Below, piece after piece: positions 40,078-47,427 of a DNA stretch of 54,438 nt (position 1 is its first letter; each line of letters starts with the position of its first letter). The stretch spans positions 1 through 54,438 of the forward strand of contig JAIFWO010000004.1 of assembly GCA_019661895.1 (NCBI GenBank), read 5' to 3'. Position numbers and translations under genes: made by a program. The DNA is from Candidatus Parcubacteria bacterium (lineage in GTDB: Bacteria; Patescibacteriota; Minisyncoccia; Phycocordibacterales; Zambryskibacteraceae). Under the pieces are notes generated by a model. It saw nothing but the letters and a program-made list of their open reading frames with translations, was not told the origin of the DNA and made no database searches.

Positions 40078-40590
40078 ATGGAAAATCTAAAAACCAAAAT
40101 CAAGAAAGTCTCCGGCTACAAGAACCCAATGCAAGCCCCTCGCATAGCGAAGGTGGTTGTCTCGGTCGGTGTCGGCTCTCTCAAAGATAAGAACAAGGTG
40201 AAGGTTATCGAGGACCGCCTCATGAAGATCACCGGCCAGAAGGCTGCTCCCCGCGCTGCCAAGATCGCTATCGCCAACTTCAAAAGCCGCCAAGGCGATA
40301 TCGTCGGCTACCAAGTGACCCTTCGCGGAGCGCGCATGTACGACTTCTTGGAGAGACTCATCCACATCGCTCTGCCTCGCACCAAGGACTTCCGCGGCAT
40401 CTCTCGCGAGGCTGTTGATGAGATGGGCAACTATACTTTGGGTATCAAGGAGCACACCATCTTCCCAGAGACTTCCGACGAAGAGCTCAAGGACGTCTTC
40501 GGCATGGCCATTACTATCGTCACCACCGCCAAGTCGAAGGACGAGGCCCGCACCTTCCTCGAGCATCTCGGCTTCCCGCTGAAGAAATAA
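40078..40590 (+). CDS. rplE: Ribosomal protein uL5
   Basis: A 170-residue 5S-rRNA-binding protein, slightly short of the usual 179, with APRIAKVVVSVGVGS, ITGQKAAPRAAKIAIANFKSRQGD and GNYTLGIKEHTIFPE. A terminator follows, and an antisense small gene separates it from rpsN, breaking the spc operon. Confidence 0.95.
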   Translation: MENLKTKIKKVSGYKNPMQAPRIAKVVVSVGVGSLKDKNKVKVIEDRLMKITGQKAAPRAAKIAIANFKSRQGDIVGYQVTLRGARMYDFLERLIHIALPRTKDFRGISREAVDEMGNYTLGIKEHTIFPETSDEELKDVFGMAITIVTTAKSKDEARTFLEHLGFPLKK

Positions 40591-40610
40591 ATAATTTGCA
40601 AAGTAAATTG

Positions 40611-40636
40611 AAAATCGGCCTAACCGCCGGTTTTTT
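40611..40636 (+). terminator. Intrinsic terminator after rplE
   Basis: AAAATCGGC and GCCGGTTTT pair over 9 bases with one T-G wobble and are followed by TT. Confidence 0.75.
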
Positions 40637-40640
40637 GTTA

Positions 40641-40665
40641 TAAAACAGCCCCGCGGTGCGGGGCT
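40641..40665 (-). terminator. Intrinsic terminator of the antisense small gene
   Basis: On the minus strand AGCCCCGC ACC GCGGGGCT includes the TAG stop codon in its first arm and is followed by GTTTTAT. Confidence 0.8.
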
Positions 40666-40837
40666 AGTGGGGCTTGGCAAGAGCGGCCTTGTAGCGCTTG
40701 CTGGCTTCAAGATAGGTGAGAGCAAATTGGCGAATCTCAGCCGGTGTCTTGCCCGGGTGGAGGCCTGCAATGAGCGCCACGGTGGTAGCTAATTCTTCCT
40801 CTGGCCAGGGGGTGGTCTCGGCAAGGATCTCAGGCAT
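40664..40837 (-). CDS. 57-residue protein antisense within the spc operon (cassette)
   Basis: The frame MPEILAETTPWPEEEL...AALAKPH is predicted helical (TTVALIAGLHPG, TPAEIRQFALTYLEASKRYKAAL) and has no membrane segment. GAGGG lies 6 bases before the ATG. A promoter (TTGTCA, 17 bases, AATAAT) stands upstream, and the terminator stem includes the stop. It is encoded against the direction of the ribosomal genes, between rplE and rpsN. No family recognised. Confidence 0.65.
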   Translation of the reverse strand: MPEILAETTPWPEEELATTVALIAGLHPGKTPAEIRQFALTYLEASKRYKAALAKPH

Positions 40838-40869
40838 GATTATCCCTCAAGTTCGAGTGGTCTCGGGCT

Positions 40870-40920
40870 ATTATTCTTCTTTTAGCCTTGTTTGACAAGG
40901 GCTTAGGGACTTGATAAGCT
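40870..40920. promoter_or_regulatory. Divergent promoters sharing one -35 sequence
   Basis: Plus strand: TTGACA (40892-40897), 17 bases, TAAGCT (40915-40920) for rpsN. Minus strand: TTGTCA (40898-40893), 17 bases, AATAAT (40875-40870) for the 57-residue gene. The two -35 boxes overlap over 5 bases. Confidence 0.65.
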
Positions 40921-40952
40921 AATCCAACGGCTTCCCAGCCTTTTTTAGTCCA

Positions 40953-41138
40953 ATGGCCAAGACCTCAGTTATCGCCCGTTCGAAGAAGAAGCCCAAGTTC
41001 TCCACTCGGGCTACTAACCGCTGCTTCCGCTGCGGCAGAGGTCGTGCCTATATGCGCGACTTCGGTCTCTGTCGTATCTGCTTCAGAGAGCTTGCCAATG
41101 AGGGCAAGATCCCGGGTGTTAAGAAGTCTTCCTGGTAA
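40953..41138 (+). CDS. rpsN: Ribosomal protein uS14, zinc-binding type
   Basis: A 61-residue type Z protein with CFRCGRGR and CRICF cysteine pairs, normal length, ending [12 protein letters not shown] separate promoter at 40892-40920 restarts the spc operon here. rpsH follows after 5 bases. Confidence 0.96.
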   Translation: MAKTSVIARSKKKPKFSTRATNRCFRCGRGRAYMRDFGLCRICFRELANEGKIPGVKKSSW

Positions 41139-41143
41139 TCATT

Positions 41144-41530
41144 ATGGATCGCATCGCAGACATGATCACCCATATCGTCAACGCCGGTAACGCCGGCCGC
41201 GACAGCGCTCTCGTCGGCTATTCCAAGCTGAAAGCCGATATCGCCGAGGTCCTCAAGGCCGAAGGCTACATCAAGGGCTACGAGAAGAAGATAAAGGATG
41301 GCAAGCCCTTCCTCGCTCTCGACCTCTTCGTCGAGAATCGCGTACCGAAGGTCAAGGGGGTCAAGCGCATGTCCAAGCCTTCGAAGCGTATGTACAAGAA
41401 GTCTTCCGAACTCAGACCCGTCCGCCAGGGCTACGGCATGCTCGTCCTCACCACTCCTAAGGGCGTCATGAGCGGCAAGCAGGCCAAGAGGGAGAAATTG
41501 GGCGGAGAAGTATTATTTTCAATCTGGTAG
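41144..41530 (+). CDS. rpsH: Ribosomal protein uS8
   Basis: A 128-residue protein of normal length (MDRIADMITHIVNAGNAGRDSALVGYSKLKADIAEVL, with the C-terminal LTTPKGVMSGKQAKREKLGGEVLFSIW). uS8 is the repressor of the spc operon in E. coli. Its TAG stop begins copy D of the intercistronic element. Confidence 0.96.
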   Translation: MDRIADMITHIVNAGNAGRDSALVGYSKLKADIAEVLKAEGYIKGYEKKIKDGKPFLALDLFVENRVPKVKGVKRMSKPSKRMYKKSSELRPVRQGYGMLVLTTPKGVMSGKQAKREKLGGEVLFSIW

Positions 41531-41555
41531 CTCGACGACGCTCGCTATAAATAAA
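41531..41555 (+). repeat. 25-base TAG-to-ATG intercistronic element, copy D
   Basis: The spacer between the rpsH TAG and the rplF ATG begins CTCGACGACGCTCGC and ends TATAAATAAA. It is one base longer than copies A-C but has the same layout. Confidence 0.6.
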
Positions 41556-42089
41556 ATGTCACGAATTGGTAAACAAATCATCACTCTTCCCGAGAAGACC
41601 GAAGTCACGCTCTCCGGCCATTTAGTCGTGGTGAAAGGGCCCTTGGGCGAGATCCGCAAGGACTTCAAGCCGACGATCGAGGTGGTCGTGAACGGCCGCG
41701 AGGTGACGCTTGAGCCCAAGTCGCATACGCTTGAGAGCCGGGCGCTCTGGGGCACCTACGCCTCACACATGAAGAATATGGTTCTAGGCGTCAACAAGCC
41801 CTTCGAGAAGAAGCTCATCCTCGAGGGTATCGGCTTCAAGTCGGAGGTGAAGGGGGATGAGATCGTCTTTGCTCTCGGCTTCTCGCATCCGGTGAAGGTC
41901 TCCATCCCAACCAGTCTCAAGGTTACCGCGGAGAAGAATGTGATCACCATCTCCGGAGTCAACAAGGAGGAAGTGGGAGAGTTTGCCGGGAAGATCCGCG
42001 CGCTCAAGAAGCCAGAGCCTTACAAGGGCAAGGGTATGCGCTATGATACCGAGGTCATTAAGAGGAAGCAGGGCAAGAAGACCGCCTAA
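41556..42089 (+). CDS. rplF: Ribosomal protein uL6
   Basis: A 177-residue protein of normal length with two homologous domains ([33 protein letters not shown], then [32 protein letters not shown]). It follows rpsH across the intercistronic element; rplR begins 4 bases later. Confidence 0.96.
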   Translation: MSRIGKQIITLPEKTEVTLSGHLVVVKGPLGEIRKDFKPTIEVVVNGREVTLEPKSHTLESRALWGTYASHMKNMVLGVNKPFEKKLILEGIGFKSEVKGDEIVFALGFSHPVKVSIPTSLKVTAEKNVITISGVNKEEVGEFAGKIRALKKPEPYKGKGMRYDTEVIKRKQGKKTA

Positions 42090-42093
42090 CACT

Positions 42094-42393
42094 ATGGATC
42101 GCATACGAAATCACAAAAAAATACGTGCCAAGCTCTCCGGCACTTCCGCACGCCCTCGCTTGGCCGTCTTCAAGTCGAATACCTCGATGTACGCGCAGGT
42201 AATCGATGATGAGGCAGGAACGACCTTAGCTTCTGCGCGCGGCGCCGATGCTAAGAAGGTCGGGGCAGAGGTGGCTAAGGCCGCTCTCGCCAAGTCGATC
42301 AAGGCAGTGGTCTTCGATCGCGGCGGATACATTTACACGGGCAAGGTTCGCGATCTGGCAGACGCTGCGCGAGAAGGCGGACTCACATTTTAA
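42094..42393 (+). CDS. rplR: Ribosomal protein uL18, short N-terminus
   Basis: A 99-residue protein against about 117-120 usually. The core [29 protein letters not shown] and the ending [13 protein letters not shown] are normal; about 18 N-terminal residues are missing. It binds 5S rRNA with uL5. The ATG at 42094 is used because the longer frame upstream overlaps rplF in a different frame with no protein-like sequence. Confidence 0.94.
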   Translation: MDRIRNHKKIRAKLSGTSARPRLAVFKSNTSMYAQVIDDEAGTTLASARGADAKKVGAEVAKAALAKSIKAVVFDRGGYIYTGKVRDLADAAREGGLTF

Positions 42394-42395
42394 TT

Positions 42396-43031
42396 ATGGA
42401 AGACACAACACTTACAACTCCTATAGCTGCCGAAGAGACTCCGACTACAAGCGTCGGAGCAACTCCAGCAGTCGCACCAGCGCCGGCAGATACTAGAGAT
42501 CGCAACCGTGGAGGAGGTGATAATCGCGGCCGTGGCGGCCGCCGAGATAATCGCCGCGGTCCTCGCCGCGATACTCGTCAGAAGCCGGAATTCGATCAAA
42601 AGATCGTGAGCCTCCGGCGCGTGACCCGCGTGGTGGCTGGAGGACGACGCTTCGCCTTCTCAGTCTGCGTGGTAGCGGGCAACAGGAAGGGCATGGTAGG
42701 CGTGGGCCAGGGCAAGGCCGCCGACACCCCTTTGGCTATCGAGAAGGCCTACCGAGACGCCAGGAAGAATATGATCACGATCAACGCCACTCCGGAGATG
42801 TCTGTTCCTCACGAGATAGAGGCCAAGTACGCCGCCTCAAGAGTCAAGATCATGCCTGCTCCGGGCAAAGGCATTTTGGCGGGCTCCTCGGTACGCGCAG
42901 TGCTCGAGCTCGCAGGGCTCAAGGAAGTTTCCTCGAAGCTCCTCTCCCGATCCAAGAACAACATCAACAACGCTTACGTCGCTATCGAAGCGTTGAAGAA
43001 GCTCTCACGGACTAAGATCAAGACGAAATAA
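42396..43031 (+). CDS. rpsE: Ribosomal protein uS5 with RGG-like N-terminal extension
   Basis: A 211-residue protein against about 165 usually. Residues 1-60 are an added low-complexity segment: first Thr/Pro/Ala-rich, then Arg/Gly/Asp-rich (RNRGGGDNRGRGGRRDNRR). The normal uS5 begins at FDQKIVSLRRVTRVVAGGRRF and continues with GNRKGMVGVGQGKA and GILAGSSVRAVLELAG. The extension is likely disordered and RNA-binding. rplO follows after one base; rpmD (uL30) is absent. Confidence 0.95.
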   Translation: MEDTTLTTPIAAEETPTTSVGATPAVAPAPADTRDRNRGGGDNRGRGGRRDNRRGPRRDTRQKPEFDQKIVSLRRVTRVVAGGRRFAFSVCVVAGNRKGMVGVGQGKAADTPLAIEKAYRDARKNMITINATPEMSVPHEIEAKYAASRVKIMPAPGKGILAGSSVRAVLELAGLKEVSSKLLSRSKNNINNAYVAIEALKKLSRTKIKTK

Positions 43032-43032
43032 T

Positions 43033-43473
43033 ATGCAACTCCACACTCTTAAAGCAAGGACCAAGCGCAAGGTTTCTAAGCAAGTTGGCCGCGGCGGTAC
43101 TCGATGCAAGACCTCCGGTCGCGGCACCAAGGGCCAGAACGCTCGTGCCGGCAGGAAGAAGCGCCCAGAGATCCGCGACTTCATCAAGCGCTTCCCGAAG
43201 CTGCGCGGCCGCGGGGTCTCTTCCTTCAAATCTTTCCAGGCTAAGGCTGTCGCCGTTAATGTCGGAGCGCTCGATAAGGCATATGCAAGCGGTGAGAAGG
43301 TGACGGTAGCAACCCTTCTCGCTAAGAAGGTCATCCCTGCAAAGGCCGGTGCTCAGATCGTCAAGATCTTGGGTTCTGGAGAACTTTCTAAGAAGCTCTC
43401 TTTCGAGGGCGTGCTTGTCTCGCTCTCAGCAAAGGCTAAGATAGAGAAGGCGGGCGGCTCAATAGCCAAGTAA
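43033..43473 (+). CDS. rplO: Ribosomal protein uL15
   Basis: A 146-residue protein of normal length with the Gly/Arg-rich N-terminal arm (GRGGTRCKTSGRGTKGQNARAGRKKRP) that threads into 23S rRNA, and KVTVATLLAKKVIPAKAGAQIVKILG. It follows rpsE directly, the arrangement expected when uL30 is missing, and precedes secY by one base. Confidence 0.95.
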   Translation: MQLHTLKARTKRKVSKQVGRGGTRCKTSGRGTKGQNARAGRKKRPEIRDFIKRFPKLRGRGVSSFKSFQAKAVAVNVGALDKAYASGEKVTVATLLAKKVIPAKAGAQIVKILGSGELSKKLSFEGVLVSLSAKAKIEKAGGSIAK

Positions 43474-43474
43474 C

Positions 43475-44749
43475 ATGTTATCGGCTTTTACACAGAAGAC
43501 GAGACTCATCCTCACGGATACAGTCTTGCGTAACCGCATCCTGGCAACCTTGGGGATCTTGGTCATCTCGCGCGTTTTGGCCGTCATCCCACTCCCCGGC
43601 ATCGATGCCGCCAAACTCCAAAGCCTTTTCTCTGGCAACCAACTCCTCTCACTTTTAAATGTCTTCTCAGGCAGCGGGCTTGCCTCGCTCTCGATCGTCA
43701 TGCTCGGAGTCGGTCCGTACATTAACTCCTCGATCATCATGCAGCTTCTGACACTCATGGTGCCGAAGTTGAAGTCGATGTATCAAGAGGAGGGCGAGGC
43801 CGGGAGGAAGCGCTTCTCGCAGTACTCGCGCATGCTCACCGTGCCCTTGGCCCTCCTTCAGGGTTATGCCTTCATCATCCTCTTCCAGAGACAAGGCGTG
43901 TTGCCGGTCTTCTCCTTCTCGACCTTGGCGCTTGACGTCTTGGTGGTGGCGGCTGGCTCGATGCTCCTCATGTGGCTCGGAGAGCTCATTTCTGAGTTCG
44001 GAGTAGGCAACGGAGTCTCGCTCATTATCTTTGCCGGTATCGTCTCGCGCCTGCCGGCCACGCTCAGTCAACTCTACTTCACCTTCGATCCTTCGCAGTT
44101 GCCGACGTACATTGCGGGCTTGGTTGTTACTCTTCTCGTTATCTTCGGAGTGGTCTTTGTGACGGAAGCCGAGAGACCGATACCAGTCACGCATGCCAAG
44201 CAGATGCGCGGAGGCCGTACCTACGGCGGGATGAGCACCTATCTCCCTCTACGCTTAAACCAGGCCGGAGTCATCCCGATCATCTTTGCCCTTTCTATTT
44301 TGCTTTTACCGCAGATGGTCTTCCAGTTCCTCTCTAACTCCAGTAACACCTCGGTGGCGCATGTGTCTGCCACCCTGCTTGGAATTTTGAACAATGTTTG
44401 GGTCTACGATATCGCTTACTTCGTCTTCGTGGTGCTCTTCACCTACTTCTATACCGCCATCACCTTCGATCCGGTCCAAGTCTCCGAGAATTTGCAGAAG
44501 TCCGGAGCCTTTATCCCAGGCATTCGTCCAGGGGAGCCGACCTCGGAGTACATTTCTAAAGTGCTGACTCGGCTCACCCTCGTGGGAGCGCTCTTCCTCG
44601 GCTTCATCGCGGTCTTGCCGCTTATCTTGCGTTCCGCGACCGGCGTGCAATCTCTGGCTATCGGTGGTACCGCTCTCCTCATCGTGGTGACGGTGGTCAT
44701 CGATGTCATCAAGAAGATCGACGCCCAGGTCTCTGCCCAGGAGTACTAG
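43475..44749 (+). CDS. secY: Protein translocase subunit SecY
   Basis: A 424-residue, ten-helix channel of the Sec translocase. Motifs include ISRVLAVIPLPGID in TM1, the plug region following it, VGPYINSSIIMQLL in TM2, LIIFAGIVSRLP, and TEAERPIPVTHAKQMRGGRTYGG in the C4/C5 cytoplasmic loops that bind SecA and the ribosome. Length is normal. It is the last gene of the tightly packed spc run; adk has its own -10 box just downstream. Confidence 0.97.
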   Translation: MLSAFTQKTRLILTDTVLRNRILATLGILVISRVLAVIPLPGIDAAKLQSLFSGNQLLSLLNVFSGSGLASLSIVMLGVGPYINSSIIMQLLTLMVPKLKSMYQEEGEAGRKRFSQYSRMLTVPLALLQGYAFIILFQRQGVLPVFSFSTLALDVLVVAAGSMLLMWLGELISEFGVGNGVSLIIFAGIVSRLPATLSQLYFTFDPSQLPTYIAGLVVTLLVIFGVVFVTEAERPIPVTHAKQMRGGRTYGGMSTYLPLRLNQAGVIPIIFALSILLLPQMVFQFLSNSSNTSVAHVSATLLGILNNVWVYDIAYFVFVVLFTYFYTAITFDPVQVSENLQKSGAFIPGIRPGEPTSEYISKVLTRLTLVGALFLGFIAVLPLILRSATGVQSLAIGGTALLIVVTVVIDVIKKIDAQVSAQEY

Positions 44750-44756
44750 AAGGCGC

Positions 44757-44762
44757 TATACT
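44757..44762 (+). promoter_or_regulatory. -10 box TATACT of adk
   Basis: TATACT ends 5 bases before the adk ATG and 8 bases after the secY stop, so adk-map may also be expressed from a leaderless transcript. Confidence 0.5.
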
Positions 44763-44767
44763 GAAGC

Positions 44768-45364
44768 ATGCTCCATACTGTGATCTTCATCGGCCGCTCT
44801 GGCTGCGGCAAGGGCACGCAAGCCTCCCTGCTTAAAGAGCGCTTGATTGCCCGCGACCCGGACAAGCGCCAACTTCTCTACGTCGAGACGGGCGAGAGGT
44901 TCAGGCAATTCATCAGAGGCGGGAGTTACTCCTCAAGACTTTCCAAAGAGATCTACGACGCCGACAAACGCCAGGCAAATTTCCTAGGGAGCTTCATGTG
45001 GAGTCAGACTCTGATCGAAGAGCTCGAGGAGAACATGCACATCTTCTTCGATGGGGTGGCCCGCTCTCGTCCCGAAGCCGAACTTCTCACAACTGCTTTC
45101 GAGTTCTATAAGCGCGAGAGGCCGGTGGTCGTGTATCTAAACGTCTCGCGCAAGTGGTCCGAGGACAGGCTCCTGGCTCGAGGCAGAGAAGATGACACCA
45201 CTCTCGCCAAGATCACCAAGCGCTTAGATTGGTTCGAGAAGGATACCTTGCCGGCGGTCGAATATCTCAAACAGAGCTCCTTTTATAAATTCCTTGATAT
45301 TAATGGCGAGCAGTCGATAGAAAAGGTAGAGCGTGATATAGTGGCTGCCTACGAAAGTGATTAG
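44768..45364 (+). CDS. adk: Adenylate kinase family protein
   Basis: A 198-residue P-loop kinase with GRSGCGKGTQ at residues 9-18, YVETGERFRQFI (AMP-binding TGERF in place of TGD-R) and FFDGVARSRPEAELL (DGxxR). The R(G)REDD stretch marks the lid, which is short and lacks zinc cysteines. Position after secY and before map is the standard adk place, so adenylate kinase is the best call, though the motifs are diverged. Its end overlaps map by 8 bases. Confidence 0.85.
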   Translation: MLHTVIFIGRSGCGKGTQASLLKERLIARDPDKRQLLYVETGERFRQFIRGGSYSSRLSKEIYDADKRQANFLGSFMWSQTLIEELEENMHIFFDGVARSRPEAELLTTAFEFYKRERPVVVYLNVSRKWSEDRLLARGREDDTTLAKITKRLDWFEKDTLPAVEYLKQSSFYKFLDINGEQSIEKVERDIVAAYESD

Positions 45365-46127
45365 ATATAAAACCAAAGAAGACATAGAGATCCTACGCGA
45401 GGGCGGCCAGAGACACGCCGAGATTTTGCGCGCGCTCGCCGAGATGGTGGCGCCGGGGGTCTCTACATTAATTTTAGAAGAGGAAGCCTTGAGGCTGGTG
45501 AAGGCCCGTGGCGACAAGCCGGCGCATCTTAATTACCAGCCCGTCGGAGCGCCGCGTCCCTTCCCGGCGGTGTTGTGCGTCTCCATCAACGACGAGATCG
45601 TGCATGGTATACCCAACGAAGCGCCAAGGATCTTAAACGACGGTGACATCGTCTCGATCGACCTCTCTATCATTCACAAGGGCCTCTTTACCGACTCAGC
45701 CATCACCGTGCCGGTGGGGAAGATCGACGACGAGTCGAGGGAACTTTTGAAGGTGACTCGCGAGGCTCTTGATGCCGGTATCAAAGCGGCTCAACCTGGG
45801 CGCCACATTGGAGATATCGGCGAGGCCATAAGCGATGTAGTGGAGAAGAGCCGATTTTCTCTAGCAGAAGATTTGGTCGGACACGGAGTCGGCTTTGCCG
45901 TGCACGAAGATCCGTATGTGCCAAACGTCGGCCTCTCTGGAGAGGGAGAAGAATTGCGTCCAGGCATGGTCATCGCCATTGAGCCCATGGTCAACGTCGG
46001 CAGCGGCGCTATCAAACCGCTGAAGGACGGCTACACAATTAAGACCCGCGACGGCTCCCGCAGCGCCCACTTCGAGCACACCGTGGCCATTTTAGAAAAA
46101 GGTAATTTGGTTTTAACGAAGCAATAA
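45357..46127 (+). CDS. map: Type I methionine aminopeptidase
   Basis: A 256-residue enzyme that removes initiator Met. All metal ligands are visible: Asp in VSIDLS, Asp in FTDSAIT, His in VGHGVG, Glu in AIEPM, Glu in HFEHT, plus the catalytic His in NDEIVHGIP. The GTG start at 45357 overlaps the end of adk by 8 bases. In many bacteria infA and rpmJ follow; here ndk follows. Confidence 0.96.
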   Translation: MIRYKTKEDIEILREGGQRHAEILRALAEMVAPGVSTLILEEEALRLVKARGDKPAHLNYQPVGAPRPFPAVLCVSINDEIVHGIPNEAPRILNDGDIVSIDLSIIHKGLFTDSAITVPVGKIDDESRELLKVTREALDAGIKAAQPGRHIGDIGEAISDVVEKSRFSLAEDLVGHGVGFAVHEDPYVPNVGLSGEGEELRPGMVIAIEPMVNVGSGAIKPLKDGYTIKTRDGSRSAHFEHTVAILEKGNLVLTKQ

Positions 46128-46130
46128 ATC

Positions 46131-46139
46131 TGTTATACT
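46131..46139 (+). promoter_or_regulatory. Extended -10 promoter of ndk
   Basis: TGTTATACT lies 24 bases before the ndk ATG, in an A/T-rich leader without an SD sequence. Confidence 0.55.
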
Positions 46140-46163
46140 CTTTTTCTAATTAACTTCAGAGAT

Positions 46164-46763
46164 ATGCATCCAAAGAAAGAACGGACGTTTGTGGCGGTGA
46201 AGCACGATGGGGTCCAGCGCTCGCTTGTGGGCGAGATTATCAAAAGAGTGGAAAGGACAGGGTTAAAAATTGTCGCTCTCAAGATGTTTGTCCCTTCACG
46301 CGAGAAGACGGTGGAACATTACGGCAAGGACGATGCATGGTGCACCAAGGTGGGCGAGCGGACGATCGAAGCTATGGGGAAAGAGGGCAAGGAGCCCGCC
46401 AAGAGTGCGCTTGAATACGGTCGGGACATGCTCAATACGCTGTATACCTACTTCACCCTCGGGCCTGTAGTCGGATTTGTGGTCGAAGGCAATCCAGCCG
46501 TCGCGATCGTAAAGAAGTTAGTCGGCGGTACGGAGCCGACCACCTCAGATGTCGGCACTATTCGCGGCGACTTCACCCTCGACTCTTACGAACTATCGAA
46601 TATCGACGGCCGCGCAGTCAGAAATCTCATCCATTGTTCAGATAAACCAGAAGAAGCGCAGAGGGAGATCAATATTTGGTTCTCACCCGATGAATTGATC
46701 AGCTATGTATCGATCCAAGAGAAGATATTGTACGACGTAAACATTGACGGCATCTTGGAATAG
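46164..46763 (+). CDS. ndk: Nucleoside diphosphate kinase with insertion
   Basis: A 199-residue protein against about 140-150 usually. The N-terminal part reads FVAVKHDGVQRSLVGEIIKRVE (usual KPDG is KHDG). The phosphorylated His lies in NLIHCSD (usual HGSD) near residue 157, and GTIRGDF is intact. About 50 extra residues lie after EHYGKDDAW, before LYTYFTLGPVVGFVVEG. The enzyme balances NTP pools. The insertion is probably lineage-specific. Confidence 0.9.
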   Translation: MHPKKERTFVAVKHDGVQRSLVGEIIKRVERTGLKIVALKMFVPSREKTVEHYGKDDAWCTKVGERTIEAMGKEGKEPAKSALEYGRDMLNTLYTYFTLGPVVGFVVEGNPAVAIVKKLVGGTEPTTSDVGTIRGDFTLDSYELSNIDGRAVRNLIHCSDKPEEAQREINIWFSPDELISYVSIQEKILYDVNIDGILE

Positions 46764-46849
46764 GTTTGCATTCGAGCTTTAACGAAGCGATATTCTCCAA
46801 ATCTGGGGATTAGAATGAGGAAAATGATAGAAAAGTTTCTGCCGTACGT

Positions 46850-46855
46850 TATAAT
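46850..46855 (+). promoter_or_regulatory. -10 box of the putative RNA gene
   Basis: TATAAT ends 7 bases before the first paired base of the RNA (46863). The 11-mer TACGTTATAAT (46845-46855) is identical to the left arm region before the Cas2-like gene (22345-22355). Confidence 0.6.
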
Positions 46856-46862
46856 GGCGGTA

Positions 46863-47019
46863 GGGTTATCTAAGGTATTATCTAGCTAACCATTTGTAAG
46901 GGATCTCGAATCGTGCCGAACCTTGGTTCGTCGCTGAGAGAACCCACCTAGTTGCTTTAACTAGGGTATACCGAGATAACCCCAAGAAAGGTCCTCACGA
47001 AAGTGGGGACTTTTCTTGG
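46863..47019 (+). ncRNA. Putative structured non-coding RNA with terminator
   Basis: No protein-like frame is present. GGGTTATCT (46863-46871) pairs perfectly with AGATAACCC (46974-46982), and GGTAT (46874-46878) with ATACC near 46968. Inside are a GGG..TCTC/GAGA..CCC helix capped by CGAAC CTTG GTTCG, and a separate hairpin CCTAGTT/AACTAGG. A terminator follows: a 15-bp stem with GAAA loop (46984-47017). A -10 box lies 7 bases upstream. The long closed rod with a side hairpin on the 3' strand resembles 6S RNA in outline, but it is short (about 120 bases before the terminator) and the identity is not established. Confidence 0.6.
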
Positions 47020-47025
47020 TATAAT
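47020..47025 (+). promoter_or_regulatory. -10 box TATAAT of the gene at 47032
   Basis: TATAAT ends 6 bases before the ATG and begins 3 bases after the RNA terminator stem. Confidence 0.6.
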
Positions 47026-47031
47026 GGCTAA

Positions 47032-47427
47032 ATGAAACGAAGACTGCTCTGGATCGCCTTCACCCTCATTGCTCTCTTGGGCCTTTTGCACATAGTAGCC
47101 AGCAAATTCTATTTTTATTGGGATATTAGCTGGTTCGATAATGTCATGCACTTTCTGGGCGGGCTCTCGCTTGGCTTCTTCCTGCTTTGGTTCTGGTTTG
47201 CTTCCGGAGTATTCGAGAGAAGCACTCCCGGGAAGCGCGAGGCCTTCGTCGTAAGCCTCGTTTCCGTCATGCTTATCGGTATCGGCTGGGAATTTTTCGA
47301 ATTCGTCCATGGTCTGACGCAATCGACGGAGGCATATTCCTTGGACACCTTCCACGACCTTAGCGCAGACTTCTTGGGCGCGGCCGTGGCTGGTCTTATT
47401 GGACGCAGAAGAAGTTTTTATGAGTAA
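47032..47427 (+). CDS. Small membrane protein, DUF2238-like
   Basis: A 131-residue protein with four hydrophobic segments (about 5-25, 32-58, 76-95, 108-124). The conserved polar residues WFDNVMHFLGG, GWEFFEFVHG and DTFHDLSADFLGA match the pattern of the DUF2238/YjdF-like membrane family (D..HF.GG, E..E, D...D). Function of that family is unknown. Its stop overlaps the ATG of the next gene, so they form a two-gene unit. Confidence 0.75.
   Translation: MKRRLLWIAFTLIALLGLLHIVASKFYFYWDISWFDNVMHFLGGLSLGFFLLWFWFASGVFERSTPGKREAFVVSLVSVMLIGIGWEFFEFVHGLTQSTEAYSLDTFHDLSADFLGAAVAGLIGRRRSFYE

Noticed and set aside
46863-46983. tRNA, SRP 4.5S RNA or RNase P RNA in the ndk downstream interval
   Set aside because: No cloverleaf or CCA end, no SRP domain IV tetraloop motif, and far too short for RNase P; kept only as an unassigned structured RNA.
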